Below are positions 1 through 7,707 of a stretch of DNA of 12,809 bases, piece by piece (the first letter of the stretch is position 1; each line of letters opens with the position of its first letter). This stretch comes from Tannerella sp. (GTDB lineage Bacteria > Bacteroidota > Bacteroidia > Bacteroidales > Tannerellaceae), in assembly GCA_031282485.1 (NCBI GenBank), contig JAITDQ010000288.1, forward strand, positions 1-12,809, given 5' to 3'. The position numbers were made by a program, and so were the translations under genes. Below the pieces are notes generated by a model. It was given only the letters and a program-made list of their open reading frames with translations. It did no database searches and had not been told where the DNA came from.

Positions 1-1140
1 CGTATCGGCGATTTGGCGACGGTGTTCTCAACGGATTACTTGCTTCGCCTGCCGGTGATTTTTGCCGTGAGCTATGTGGTCTTTGCGCTGGGGTATGTTA
101 TGCAGGGGAAGTCGCTAAAAGATACGTTGGGTTATATCATCATCTTCCTGTTAGCCGCAGTCGCTTTGATAATCGGCGGTAACCGCACGATCAATCACTG
201 GGGGCTGGAAAGCGTTATTTTCAGTTTGACGGCAGGGTTGCTGATCAATAACGTTTTCGGCGTCCCCGAATGGATGAAAAAGTCGCTGTCGTCGGAGTTG
301 TATATCAAGATAGGGCTGATATTGCTCGGTGCAACCATCCTTTTTCAGAATTTGTTGAAGTCGGGTACACTGGGTTTGATACAGTCGGTCGTAGTCGTAT
401 TCGGCGTCTGGTATTTTTCTTTTTGGCTGTGCCGCCGTTTCAGGATCGACAGGGAATTGTCGGTAATGCTTTCGAGTGCGGTTTCGATTTGCGGTGTGTC
501 GGCAGCAATTGCAAGTGCGGGAGTTATCAAGGGCGATCCGAAAAAACTGCTGTACGTCGTATCGCTTGTACTGATTGTCGCCGTGCCGATGATTCTCGTT
601 ATGCCTCCGTTGGCTCGCTTGATGGGATTGAACGAAACGCTGGCCGGAGCATGGATCGGCGGCACGATCGACACTACCGGGGCGGTAGTCGCTACCGGAA
701 CTTTGTATGGAGAGGAAGCCCTGAAGATGGCTACGATCGTGAAGTTTTCGCAAAATGTCCTGCTGGGCATTGCCGCATTTCTGATTGCCGTTTACTGGAA
801 TTATACGAAGCAGCATAAAACGGATGCTTCCGGTGAAAAACCTTCATTGAGCCTCCTGTGGGAACGTTTTCCGAAGTTCGTTTTGGGATTTGTGTTTGTA
901 TCGCTGCTGTTCTCCGTATGTTTCGCGGGCGAGGAATACGATCCGCTTGCCGGCTCGTTGAAAAAGTTTCAAAATCTTTGGTTTACACTGGGTTTTGTCT
1001 CCATCGGTCTGGAAACGAATTTCAGGACGCTAATCAACGGCGAAAACCGTAAGGCCACATTCGTATTTCTCGGCGCACAATTGTTCAACGTTGTTTTTAC
1101 GCTTTTGGTGGCGTTTCTGGTTTTTGGAATTAAGTATTAA
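1..1140 (+). CDS. YeiH-family putative sulfate exporter (5' partial)
   Basis: Integral inner-membrane protein of the YeiH / putative sulfate exporter family (formerly conserved hypothetical 698). The frame is open to the first base of the window, so the true start is probably upstream; a TTG at 13 is possible but lacks support. Numbering from that TTG, the sequence is almost wholly hydrophobic, with about 10-12 membrane segments. It carries the family's conserved stretches SICGVSAAIA (158-167), GGTIDTTGAVVA (216-227) and KFSQNVLLG (244-252). The stop is TAA at 1138-1140, and the next gene begins 11 bp later, which suggests cotranscription with the sulfatases. Export of sulfate is the family's annotation rather than a well-proven activity. 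A role in disposing of sulfate or sulfite linked to desulfation is an inference from position. The family call is secure; the substrate is not. Confidence 0.88.
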   Translation, partial: RIGDLATVFSTDYLLRLPVIFAVSYVVFALGYVMQGKSLKDTLGYIIIFLLAAVALIIGGNRTINHWGLESVIFSLTAGLLINNVFGVPEWMKKSLSSELYIKIGLILLGATILFQNLLKSGTLGLIQSVVVVFGVWYFSFWLCRRFRIDRELSVMLSSAVSICGVSAAIASAGVIKGDPKKLLYVVSLVLIVAVPMILVMPPLARLMGLNETLAGAWIGGTIDTTGAVVATGTLYGEEALKMATIVKFSQNVLLGIAAFLIAVYWNYTKQHKTDASGEKPSLSLLWERFPKFVLGFVFVSLLFSVCFAGEEYDPLAGSLKKFQNLWFTLGFVSIGLETNFRTLINGENRKATFVFLGAQLFNVVFTLLVAFLVFGIKY

Positions 1141-1151
1141 AATAAGAAATT

Positions 1152-2951
1152 ATGAAAATCAATAAAGTTAAAAATCAAATTTCGCAAAGGGGAATCCGGT
1201 TATGTACGTTCGGATTCACTGCCGGGACTGGTATCCTGGCCGCTGCTTCGTGTGCAACAAACACGGAAGAAAAGAAACTTCCGAATATCATCCTGATTAT
1301 GTCGGACGATATGGGTTACTCGGATATCGAACGGTTCGGAAGTGTCATTCACACTCCGAATTTGAACAGACTGGCTGATGAAGGCGTCAGTTTCAGGCAG
1401 TTCTATAACACGGCAAGAAGCTGTCCCACGCGGGCGAGCCTGCTTACCGGATTGCATCCGCATCAGGCCGGCATCGGACACATGATGAACGACAGGGCGG
1501 TAGATGGATACCGCGGCGATTTAAGCCCCCACAGCGTTACCATTGCGGAGGCTTTGAAACCGGCCGGATATAAAAATTACGCCGTCGGCAAGTGGCATGT
1601 TACCCGGCATATCACGGAAAACAGCTCTAAACACAACTGGCCGCTGCAACGCGGGTTCGACAAATATTACGGTATTCTGTCGGGCGCTGCCAGCTATTAT
1701 GATCCGGGAGCGCTGTGTCGCGACAATCAGTTGATCTCCCCCTTCAATGATCCCGACTATACCTATCCGGCAACCGGCGAAGAAAGTTATTACCTGACCG
1801 AAGCATTAGGCGATAATGCGGTTAAATTCATCCGGGAACATAACCGTGAAACCGCCGACAAACCGTTTTTTATGTATGTCACTTTTACGGCAGCACACTG
1901 GCCGATGCAAGTTCCCGAAAGGTTTGTGACGCCGTATTACGGAAAATTCGACAAGGGATGGGATGAATTGCGCAGAGAAAAGTATGCACATCAGGTGGAA
2001 CAGGGTATCGTCGATGCCCGGTGGGATTTGTCGGCAGACAGTACCGTCACGCCTTGGGATGCGGTCGAAGACAAACGGTTTGAAACGCGCTGCATGGAAG
2101 TTTACGCAGGCATGATTTCGTGTCTGGATAAAAATATCGGCAAAATTATTGACGAATTGCAAGCAACAGGTCAACTGGATAACACGGTCGTACTGTTTTT
2201 ACAGGACAATGGCGCCTGTGCCGAAATCACGGGACGCGAGAGGCCGCTGTATTATGCTCCCGTACCCGAAGGAGAAAAACTCGAACCCATGCAACCCGAC
2301 GAACTGCAAAAGGACGGACGCCCCTGGCGTACGCGTGACGGCCTGCCGGTAAAACGCGGCTACGGAGTGCTGCCTGGCGGACATGATACATATATCGCTT
2401 ACGGAAAAGGATGGGCTTATTACAGCAACACTCCTTTCCGTGAATACAAACACTGGGTTCACGAGGGTGGCATTTCAACACCCTTGATTGTACGCTGGAA
2501 GAACGGCATAAAGGCCGCCGGAGAAATTCGCCAAACACCCGGACAGTTACCCGATATTATGGCTACTCTGGTCGATATTTCGGGCGCCGGATATCCCCAA
2601 AGCTACAATGGAAATACAATTGTCCCCTTGCAGGGCGTCAGTCTGAAACCGGCATTTGAGAAAGATACGGAAAGCGACAGATTCCTGTTTTGGGAACACG
2701 AAAACAATAAGGCCATTCGGCAGGGGAAATGGAAATTAGTCTATAAATTCACCCCACAGGATGAATATAAAGATGTCGACAGACCGACGCCATACGACAA
2801 ATGGGAATTGTACGACCTGGAAAACGACCGGACGGAAACGAAGAACATAGCCGGGAAGTATCCTGAAAAAGTCAGGCAATTAGCCGACGAATGGGAGCGA
2901 ATCGCATGGAAAAGCCTCGTCAAGCCCTATCCCGAAGAAAAGTATTTTTAA
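1152..2951 (+). CDS. Ser-type S1 arylsulfatase, lipoprotein
   Basis: Sulfate ester hydrolase of the formylglycine-dependent S1 family, 599 aa. The N-terminus is a lipoprotein signal ending TFGFTAGTGILAAASC, with lipidated Cys34. The catalytic motif is S90-C91-P92-T93-R94: Arg lies four residues after Ser90, so Ser90 is the formylglycine precursor and Cys91 is only the variable position. Predicted metal ligands are D52, D53, D352 and N353. Other family active-site positions are K147 and H149 (GKWHV), H249 and K433. The C-terminal part (about 440-599) is the usual sulfatase subdomain, with the ELYDLENDRTET motif. The start ATG follows the transporter by 11 bp. The nearest relative in the window is the sulfatase at 6017, which shares the signal peptide type and the WVHEGGISTPLI segment. 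Sulfatase identity is certain. The substrate is unknown, and 'arylsulfatase' is a family label only. Confidence 0.95.
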   Translation: MKINKVKNQISQRGIRLCTFGFTAGTGILAAASCATNTEEKKLPNIILIMSDDMGYSDIERFGSVIHTPNLNRLADEGVSFRQFYNTARSCPTRASLLTGLHPHQAGIGHMMNDRAVDGYRGDLSPHSVTIAEALKPAGYKNYAVGKWHVTRHITENSSKHNWPLQRGFDKYYGILSGAASYYDPGALCRDNQLISPFNDPDYTYPATGEESYYLTEALGDNAVKFIREHNRETADKPFFMYVTFTAAHWPMQVPERFVTPYYGKFDKGWDELRREKYAHQVEQGIVDARWDLSADSTVTPWDAVEDKRFETRCMEVYAGMISCLDKNIGKIIDELQATGQLDNTVVLFLQDNGACAEITGRERPLYYAPVPEGEKLEPMQPDELQKDGRPWRTRDGLPVKRGYGVLPGGHDTYIAYGKGWAYYSNTPFREYKHWVHEGGISTPLIVRWKNGIKAAGEIRQTPGQLPDIMATLVDISGAGYPQSYNGNTIVPLQGVSLKPAFEKDTESDRFLFWEHENNKAIRQGKWKLVYKFTPQDEYKDVDRPTPYDKWELYDLENDRTETKNIAGKYPEKVRQLADEWERIAWKSLVKPYPEEKYF

Positions 2952-2974
2952 AGAGAATATGTTATCAAGTTATT

Positions 2975-3129
2975 ATGAAAGGTATTATAAACAGCAAAAA
3001 TCTTGGGCTGGTATCCTCCGCTTTACTGCTGGGTGGAAATGCTATTGCACAGTACAGTCCCACGCTTGCGCTGGACAGACTTGCTAATAACGGACTTCGT
3101 TTTACGAATTTCCACACCTGTACATTCAG
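2975..3129 (+). pseudogene. Remnant of a sulfatase 5' end, internally deleted
   Basis: This stretch is paralogous to the first part of the sulfatase at 3726. Bases 2990-3070 align without gaps to 3741-3821 at roughly 80% identity. Bases 3068-3129 align to 3981-4042 at roughly 75%. The 162 bp between these blocks in the intact gene (54 codons, carrying the metal-binding Asp pair D68-D69) are missing here. The homology stops exactly at CATTCAG, inside the codon of the formylglycine serine, so no catalytic function remains. Most substitutions are silent, which indicates that the two copies diverged under protein-level selection before this one was truncated. The remaining ~1.9 kb of the copy is not seen before 3726. 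Confidence 0.82.
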
Positions 3130-3616
3130 ACGGATGACATTATTCCTTGTCCTGTTTGTTCAAATTTGTAGTGTTGGATGCAGTGATAAAAACAAACAAT
3201 CGCCTGTTGAAGAATCCATAATAGACAATGAGGAAGAAATATTGGTATGCAATGACCTGCTCAATAAAAACAATAAAAATGTTACGGAGATTAAAGACAT
3301 AAAAACCAAACTGTTTTTTGAAGTTCGTGACCCGCTTGGACATCCACAACGGTTTGGAGAAGGCATAAGTTATATAAAAACAGACAGTACGGCATTATTT
3401 CGGTATTATATTTATTATAACAACAATGATGTCGGCCCGATTATTTACACTTATGTGTGTGATATATGCAATTTTCCTGATTATGCAACCGAATGGGAAC
3501 GGCAGGAAGAGGGAATTGATATTGTTATAAACGGAAACATCTATCCTTCATTTGAATCCGAAAAAGAAATTCATGGTATTTTAGAATTAACAACATTAGA
3601 AAGAACTAAACAATAA
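2975..3616 (+). CDS. Chimeric ORF: sulfatase leader fused to putative lipoprotein
   Basis: A 213-aa frame from the ATG at 2975, which lies 23 bp after the preceding sulfatase. Residues 1-52 copy the N-terminus of the sulfatase at 3726, including its Sec signal (SSALLLGGNAIAQYSPT), but lack the segment between the signal and ALDRLANNGLRFTNF. At residue 53 the sequence switches to an unrelated protein. That part opens with its own hydrophobic leader from Met54 (ATG at 3134) and ends in a possible lipobox, SVGC (Cys69), giving a 160-aa lipoprotein with an acidic and polar linker. It is then rich in Tyr, Ile and Asn, including DICNFPDYATEWERQEEGID. I do not recognise a family for it. The lipoprotein part is markedly AT-rich (about 25-33% G+C in sampled 60-base lines, against about 60% in a sampled line of the next gene). 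Translation could start at 2975 or 3134; neither has a clear ribosome binding site. The frame also extends upstream to an ATG at 2891, inside the previous gene, which is an unlikely start. Confidence 0.6.
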   Translation: MKGIINSKNLGLVSSALLLGGNAIAQYSPTLALDRLANNGLRFTNFHTCTFRRMTLFLVLFVQICSVGCSDKNKQSPVEESIIDNEEEILVCNDLLNKNNKNVTEIKDIKTKLFFEVRDPLGHPQRFGEGISYIKTDSTALFRYYIYYNNNDVGPIIYTYVCDICNFPDYATEWERQEEGIDIVINGNIYPSFESEKEIHGILELTTLERTKQ

Positions 3617-3619
3617 AAC

Positions 3620-3653
3620 GATTTATTTTACTTTTTGTATTAGCAAATAAATC
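3620..3653. repeat. AT-rich 9-bp inverted repeat after the chimeric ORF
   Basis: GATTTATTT at 3620-3628 and AAATAAATC at 3645-3653 are perfect inverted complements around a 16-base loop, starting 3 bp after the stop of the chimeric ORF. It could be a weak terminator hairpin or an operator-like site. The stem has one G-C pair and no clean T-tract follows, so it may equally be chance in AT-rich DNA. It sits in the only gap over 40 bp in the window (3617-3725), the most plausible place for an internal promoter. I could not identify a convincing Bacteroidota promoter there (-33 TTTG with -7 TAnnTTTG). Confidence 0.3.
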
Positions 3654-3725
3654 TTGACAGAAAAATTATCGTACAACATTGATATTTATAGTGAGCAATC
3701 TAAAATTTAAATAAACTGTATAAAT

Positions 3726-6020
3726 ATGAGTACAAAGTTAAACAGCAAACATCTGGGGCTGCTCTCTTCCGCTTTACTGCTGGGCGGAAGCGCCGTTGCG
3801 CAATACAGCCCCACGCCCGCGTTTGAGGGCAAAATCGGCAAAACACCGGCCGATACAAAGGAATCGCTGCCGAAAACGCAGCCTGTAGCTTCCGAAGATG
3901 CGCCTAACGTAATCTGGTTCATCATTGACGACATCGGTTACGGCGCGGCGTCTGCTTTCGGCGGACTGATTGAAACGCCTGCGCTGGACAGGCTGGCCAA
4001 CCAGGGGTTGCGTTTCACGAACTGGCATACCTGCGCATTCAGCGCACCCACGCGGGCTGCCCTGCTGACCGGACGCAATCAACATTCCGTGCATTTCGGC
4101 TATTTCGCCAATTCTTCGTACGGAACGCCCGGCTACGACGGGTACCTGCCGTTCGAGAAAGCTACCATTGCCGAAATCCTGCGCGAAAACGGCTATAATA
4201 CGTTTGCCATCGGCAAATATCACGTCACCCATTCGGCTGACGCATCGCAGGCCGGACCGTTCAATCGCTGGCCGACCGGACGCGGATTTGATCACTACTT
4301 CGGTTATTCGCCGGACTCCGGCGCCGACGACCAGTGGCATCCTACGCTCTATCGCGATACGCAACGCGAACCGGAAGATCCGCAGGGACGCCACGTGAAT
4401 GAACTGTTTGCCAACGAAGCGATCCGTTACATTTCCGACCAGAAATCGGCGGCGCCCGACAAACCGTTTTTCCTCTATTTCTCAACCGGATCGGGACATG
4501 CTCCGCATCACGTTCAGAAGGAATGGATCGACAAATACAAAGGCAAATTCGACAAAGGTTGGGACTGGTATCGCGAAGAAACCCTTGCCCGCCAGAAACA
4601 GTTGGGCGTCGTCCCGGCCAATACCCCGTTGTCGCCACGAAACCCGGAAGTCAAACCGTGGGACGAATTGACGGCCGACGAAAAAAAACTGTTCACGCGC
4701 CATATCGAAACATACGCCGGATTCATTTCACAGACAGACAGCGAAATCGGCCGGATCGTCCGTTTCATCGAAGAAATCGGACAATTGGACAATACGCTGA
4801 TTGTCGTCATGATCGGTGACAATGGAGCGGAAGGTTCGGGCAAAGCCTTAGGTCGTTTCCTGTCGAACGCACAAGACGCCTCGCGCGAACAGATCGTAAA
4901 CAAAGCCGTCAGGAATCTGGATTTGCTGGGCACCGAATATTCGTTCCCCAATTATCCCGACGGATGGGCAGCGGCAACCAACACGCCTTTCCGTTACTAT
5001 AAAGGCTACGCTACGTACGAAGGAGGTACGCATGACCCGCTGATCCTGTTCTATCCGAAAAAGATCAGGGATAAAGGCGGCATCCGGCATCAGTATTCGT
5101 ATGTGAGCGATATCCTCCCGACTACGGTTGAACTGGTCGGCGCCAAAGTACCCACGGTCATCAACGGTTATCCGCAGGAACCCGTCGAAGGCATCAGCCT
5201 GGCATATACCATTGCACCGGAAAACAAAAATCTGCACGAGCGTCACACCGTTCAGTATCACGAAATGGTCGGCTCGTACGCCATTTACAAAGACGGCTGG
5301 AAAGCGTCGTTCCCAAGCCGGATTGACCGTTATGATCGTTTGCCCGAAAACGAAAAAAAGTGGCATCTGTACCATGTATCGGAAGATTTCAACGAACTAA
5401 ATGATCTGGCAGACCAATATCCGGACAAGATAAAGGAACTGATCGACGTGTTCGACAGCGAAGCCTGGAAATACAACGTCTACCCGCTGAAAGAACAGTG
5501 GGAAACAAAAAACTGGAGCATCCACGACAGCGACAGGCAGGTGACCATTTACACCTCCGGACGTCCGTATGCCGAAGCCAATGGATTCCGTTTCTCAACC
5601 GGCTCCTATGCGGTCACAGTATATGCGGAAATCCCAAAGACCGGAGCCGAAGGCGTCCTGTTCTCCTCCGGAAACGGAACGACAAGCGGCGTCAGCCTGT
5701 ATGTAAAAAACAGGAAACCGGTTTTTGCCTATAACGCCGAAGGACAACTGATTGAGCTGATTTCCGACAAGACGCTTCCTGCCGGCGACGTCACAGTGAA
5801 AGCAGAAGTCATTTACAGCAACGAAAAAGGAACGGACAAAACCATTACGCTCTACGTCAATGGCGAAAAAGCGGGGACAAAAGAAATCGGACGCATTGCC
5901 AACGCCGGCAGCAACCTTCTGCAGGCCGGACGCAATTTCGGAACGCCTGTTTCTCCGGCCTACAAATCGCCGTATATCTTCACCGGCAACCTGAAAAAAG
6001 TAGTAATTGATAAGTTATGA
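3726..6020 (+). CDS. Large Ser-type S1 arylsulfatase with C-terminal beta-sandwich
   Basis: Formylglycine sulfatase of the large (about 760-790 aa) arylsulfatase type, 764 aa. A Sec signal with probable cleavage after SAVA (residues 22-25) sends it to the periplasm or beyond as a soluble protein. The catalytic motif is S106-A107-P108-T109-R110, with serine in place of the more usual cysteine. Predicted metal ligands are D68, D69, D365 and N366. Other active-site positions are K164 and H166 (GKYHV), H258 and K426. Residues about 603-764 form a glycine-rich, probably LamG-like beta-sandwich typical of this large type; it may support folding or substrate binding. It has no lipobox, unlike its neighbours at 1152 and 6017. 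Its stop codon overlaps the next start (ATGA, 6017-6020), implying translational coupling. A degenerate copy of its 5' end lies upstream at 2975-3129. Substrate unknown. Confidence 0.95.
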   Translation: MSTKLNSKHLGLLSSALLLGGSAVAQYSPTPAFEGKIGKTPADTKESLPKTQPVASEDAPNVIWFIIDDIGYGAASAFGGLIETPALDRLANQGLRFTNWHTCAFSAPTRAALLTGRNQHSVHFGYFANSSYGTPGYDGYLPFEKATIAEILRENGYNTFAIGKYHVTHSADASQAGPFNRWPTGRGFDHYFGYSPDSGADDQWHPTLYRDTQREPEDPQGRHVNELFANEAIRYISDQKSAAPDKPFFLYFSTGSGHAPHHVQKEWIDKYKGKFDKGWDWYREETLARQKQLGVVPANTPLSPRNPEVKPWDELTADEKKLFTRHIETYAGFISQTDSEIGRIVRFIEEIGQLDNTLIVVMIGDNGAEGSGKALGRFLSNAQDASREQIVNKAVRNLDLLGTEYSFPNYPDGWAAATNTPFRYYKGYATYEGGTHDPLILFYPKKIRDKGGIRHQYSYVSDILPTTVELVGAKVPTVINGYPQEPVEGISLAYTIAPENKNLHERHTVQYHEMVGSYAIYKDGWKASFPSRIDRYDRLPENEKKWHLYHVSEDFNELNDLADQYPDKIKELIDVFDSEAWKYNVYPLKEQWETKNWSIHDSDRQVTIYTSGRPYAEANGFRFSTGSYAVTVYAEIPKTGAEGVLFSSGNGTTSGVSLYVKNRKPVFAYNAEGQLIELISDKTLPAGDVTVKAEVIYSNEKGTDKTITLYVNGEKAGTKEIGRIANAGSNLLQAGRNFGTPVSPAYKSPYIFTGNLKKVVIDKL
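3813..3983. repeat. Short direct repeats bounding the segment missing from the remnant
   Basis: ACGCCCGCG at 3813-3821 and ACGCCTGCG at 3975-3983 match at 8 of 9 bases, are spaced exactly 162 bp apart and lie in the same reading frame. The remnant upstream has a single ACGCTTGCG (3062-3070) at the corresponding place. This is the pattern expected if slippage between such repeats removed 54 codons from the other copy. Confidence 0.65.
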
Positions 6021-7669
6021 ACAGTCAAATGTTTCAAACAGGAAACCGGTTCCGCACGTTCGGATTCGCAACGGGAACCGGTTTCCTGGCGTTCACAGCA
6101 TGTACGAACGACGCCAACACGGACAAGCGTCCGAACATTCTGCTTATCGTAGCCGATGATATGGGCTACTCCGACCTCGGATGTTTCGGCGGAGAAATAG
6201 AAACGCCGAATATAAACGGCCTGGCATCAAACGGACTTCGTTTCACCCATTTTTACAATGCCGGACGGTCGTGGCCGACACGTGCTTCGCTTATGACGGG
6301 TTATTATTATCAGGCTGTGCAAAAATCGTCGGAGGGGAACCGACCGGAAAAATGGTCCCGCTCCATAGCGCATTTTCTGTCATCTGCCGGATATCACAGC
6401 TATCAATCCGGGAAGTGGCATGTGAACGAAATGCCGAAACCTCATGCCGATGCGGGTTTTGAACATTCATACCTGACTTCGTACGGTGCAAGTCATTTTG
6501 TGCCGAAAGATTATGTCGACGATGAGTTGGCCGATGTCGATTCAATCGGTTATTACCAGGCAACCGCCATTACCGACCGGGCGATAAGCATGTTGAAAGG
6601 CCACAGGGAACAGTATCCCGATGCTCCTTTTTTTCTCTATCTGACATATCATACGCCTCATTTCCCTCTACAGGCGCCACCGGAAGACATCGAAAAATAT
6701 AAGAACCGTTATCGGGAAGGATGGGATAAATTACGCGAAGAACGACTGTTTCGCCTGCGTCAACTGGGGATTGCAGATTACCCGCAGGCTGTCATAGAGC
6801 CGCAGGCACACTGGATCTATCAGGACGAAACATTGCTCCGGGACACCTTCGGTATAAATGAAGTCTACGAATATGTACCCTGGGAAACTTTGAGCGAAGA
6901 ACAAAAAGAATTTCAGGCAACTAAAATGGCAATACATGCAGCCATGATCGACCGGATGGATCAAGAAATCGGACGAACACTCAATCAATTACGTGAAAGC
7001 GGTGATTTCGACAATACCGTCATTTTCTTTCTTTCCGATAATGGCTGTTCGACTGAAATCATGGTACGTGGAGAAGGACATGACCGAAATGCGCCAATCG
7101 GCTCCGTAAATACTCACCTCTGTCTCGGACCGGGATTTGCCGCAGCCTCAAACACTCCTTTGCGTCGCAGTAAGGTATGGGTACATGAAGGCGGTATTTC
7201 CACTCCTTTGATAATCCATTGGGGTAAAGGCCTTCATGTCGGAGACGAACTGCGTCATACGCCCGCGCATCTGGTCGACCTGATGCCGACGATACTGGAT
7301 TTAGCCGGCGGAATCAATCCGTACGACGTTGCAGGAACGGATTATCCCGCTCTTCATGGTAAAAGTCTGCTGCCCGCTTTTTCCGAAGACAAAACGGTTG
7401 AACATGATTATATCTATTTTAATCACCAGCGAAATTACGCATTGCGTATGGGAGACTGGAAAATCGTCACGTCGGAACTTGACGGTCATGTATGGAGCCT
7501 CTACAATATTTCCGAAGACCGCGGCGAGACAAATGACCTCGCATCCGTCTATCCCGATTTATTGAAAAGTATGCTGAATAAATGGAACGCTTTGACCGAA
7601 GAATTTAGCAGTCAAAATCAAAATCCAACTCAACAACAGATAGTTGATGGCGTTATCGTGAAAAAATAA
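6017..7669 (+). CDS. Ser-type S1 sulfatase, lipoprotein
   Basis: Formylglycine sulfatase, 550 aa. The leader TFGFATGTGFLAFTAC resembles that of the sulfatase at 1152 and ends in a probable lipidated Cys29, so the enzyme is predicted to be membrane-anchored. The catalytic motif is S85-W86-P87-T88-R89, with serine encoded by TCG; the other three sulfatases use AGC. Predicted metal ligands are D47, D48, D341 and N342. Other active-site positions are K133 and H135 (GKWHV), H215 and K386. Compared with the sulfatase at 1152, the region just after the catalytic helix is diverged: the HPHQAGIGHM stretch is replaced by YYYQAV. This may reshape the substrate pocket. It starts inside the stop codon of the preceding gene (4-bp overlap). 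WVHEGGISTPLI (388-399) is shared with the 1152 enzyme, supporting tandem paralogy. Substrate unknown. Confidence 0.94.
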   Translation: MNSQMFQTGNRFRTFGFATGTGFLAFTACTNDANTDKRPNILLIVADDMGYSDLGCFGGEIETPNINGLASNGLRFTHFYNAGRSWPTRASLMTGYYYQAVQKSSEGNRPEKWSRSIAHFLSSAGYHSYQSGKWHVNEMPKPHADAGFEHSYLTSYGASHFVPKDYVDDELADVDSIGYYQATAITDRAISMLKGHREQYPDAPFFLYLTYHTPHFPLQAPPEDIEKYKNRYREGWDKLREERLFRLRQLGIADYPQAVIEPQAHWIYQDETLLRDTFGINEVYEYVPWETLSEEQKEFQATKMAIHAAMIDRMDQEIGRTLNQLRESGDFDNTVIFFLSDNGCSTEIMVRGEGHDRNAPIGSVNTHLCLGPGFAAASNTPLRRSKVWVHEGGISTPLIIHWGKGLHVGDELRHTPAHLVDLMPTILDLAGGINPYDVAGTDYPALHGKSLLPAFSEDKTVEHDYIYFNHQRNYALRMGDWKIVTSELDGHVWSLYNISEDRGETNDLASVYPDLLKSMLNKWNALTEEFSSQNQNPTQQQIVDGVIVKK

Positions 7670-7707
7670 GGATCATCCGTTGATATTTCAAACTATAAAC
7701 AAATCCA

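Noticed and set aside
1422..1424. Cys91 of the first sulfatase as the formylglycine residue
   Set aside because: The motif needs Arg four residues after the nucleophile. Arg94 is four after Ser90 and three after Cys91, so Cys91 is the variable position.
2891..2974. ATG at 2891 as the start of the chimeric ORF
   Set aside because: It overlaps the end of the preceding sulfatase by 61 bp, and the added residues are charged and resemble neither a signal peptide nor the paralog's start. The homology to the 3726 sulfatase begins around the ATG at 2975.
3654..3690. TTGACA at 3654-3659 with a downstream TATTTATA as a promoter
   Set aside because: The spacing (23 bp) is too long for a sigma-70-like promoter, and Bacteroidota use -33 TTTG and -7 TAnnTTTG boxes, which are not found at the right distance here.
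5880..6020. Type IX secretion C-terminal sorting domain on the 764-aa sulfatase, suggested by the terminal GNLKKVVIDKL
   Set aside because: The whole last 160 residues match the beta-sandwich tail usual in large arylsulfatases, including those of bacteria without type IX secretion. The resemblance to a sorting signal is superficial.
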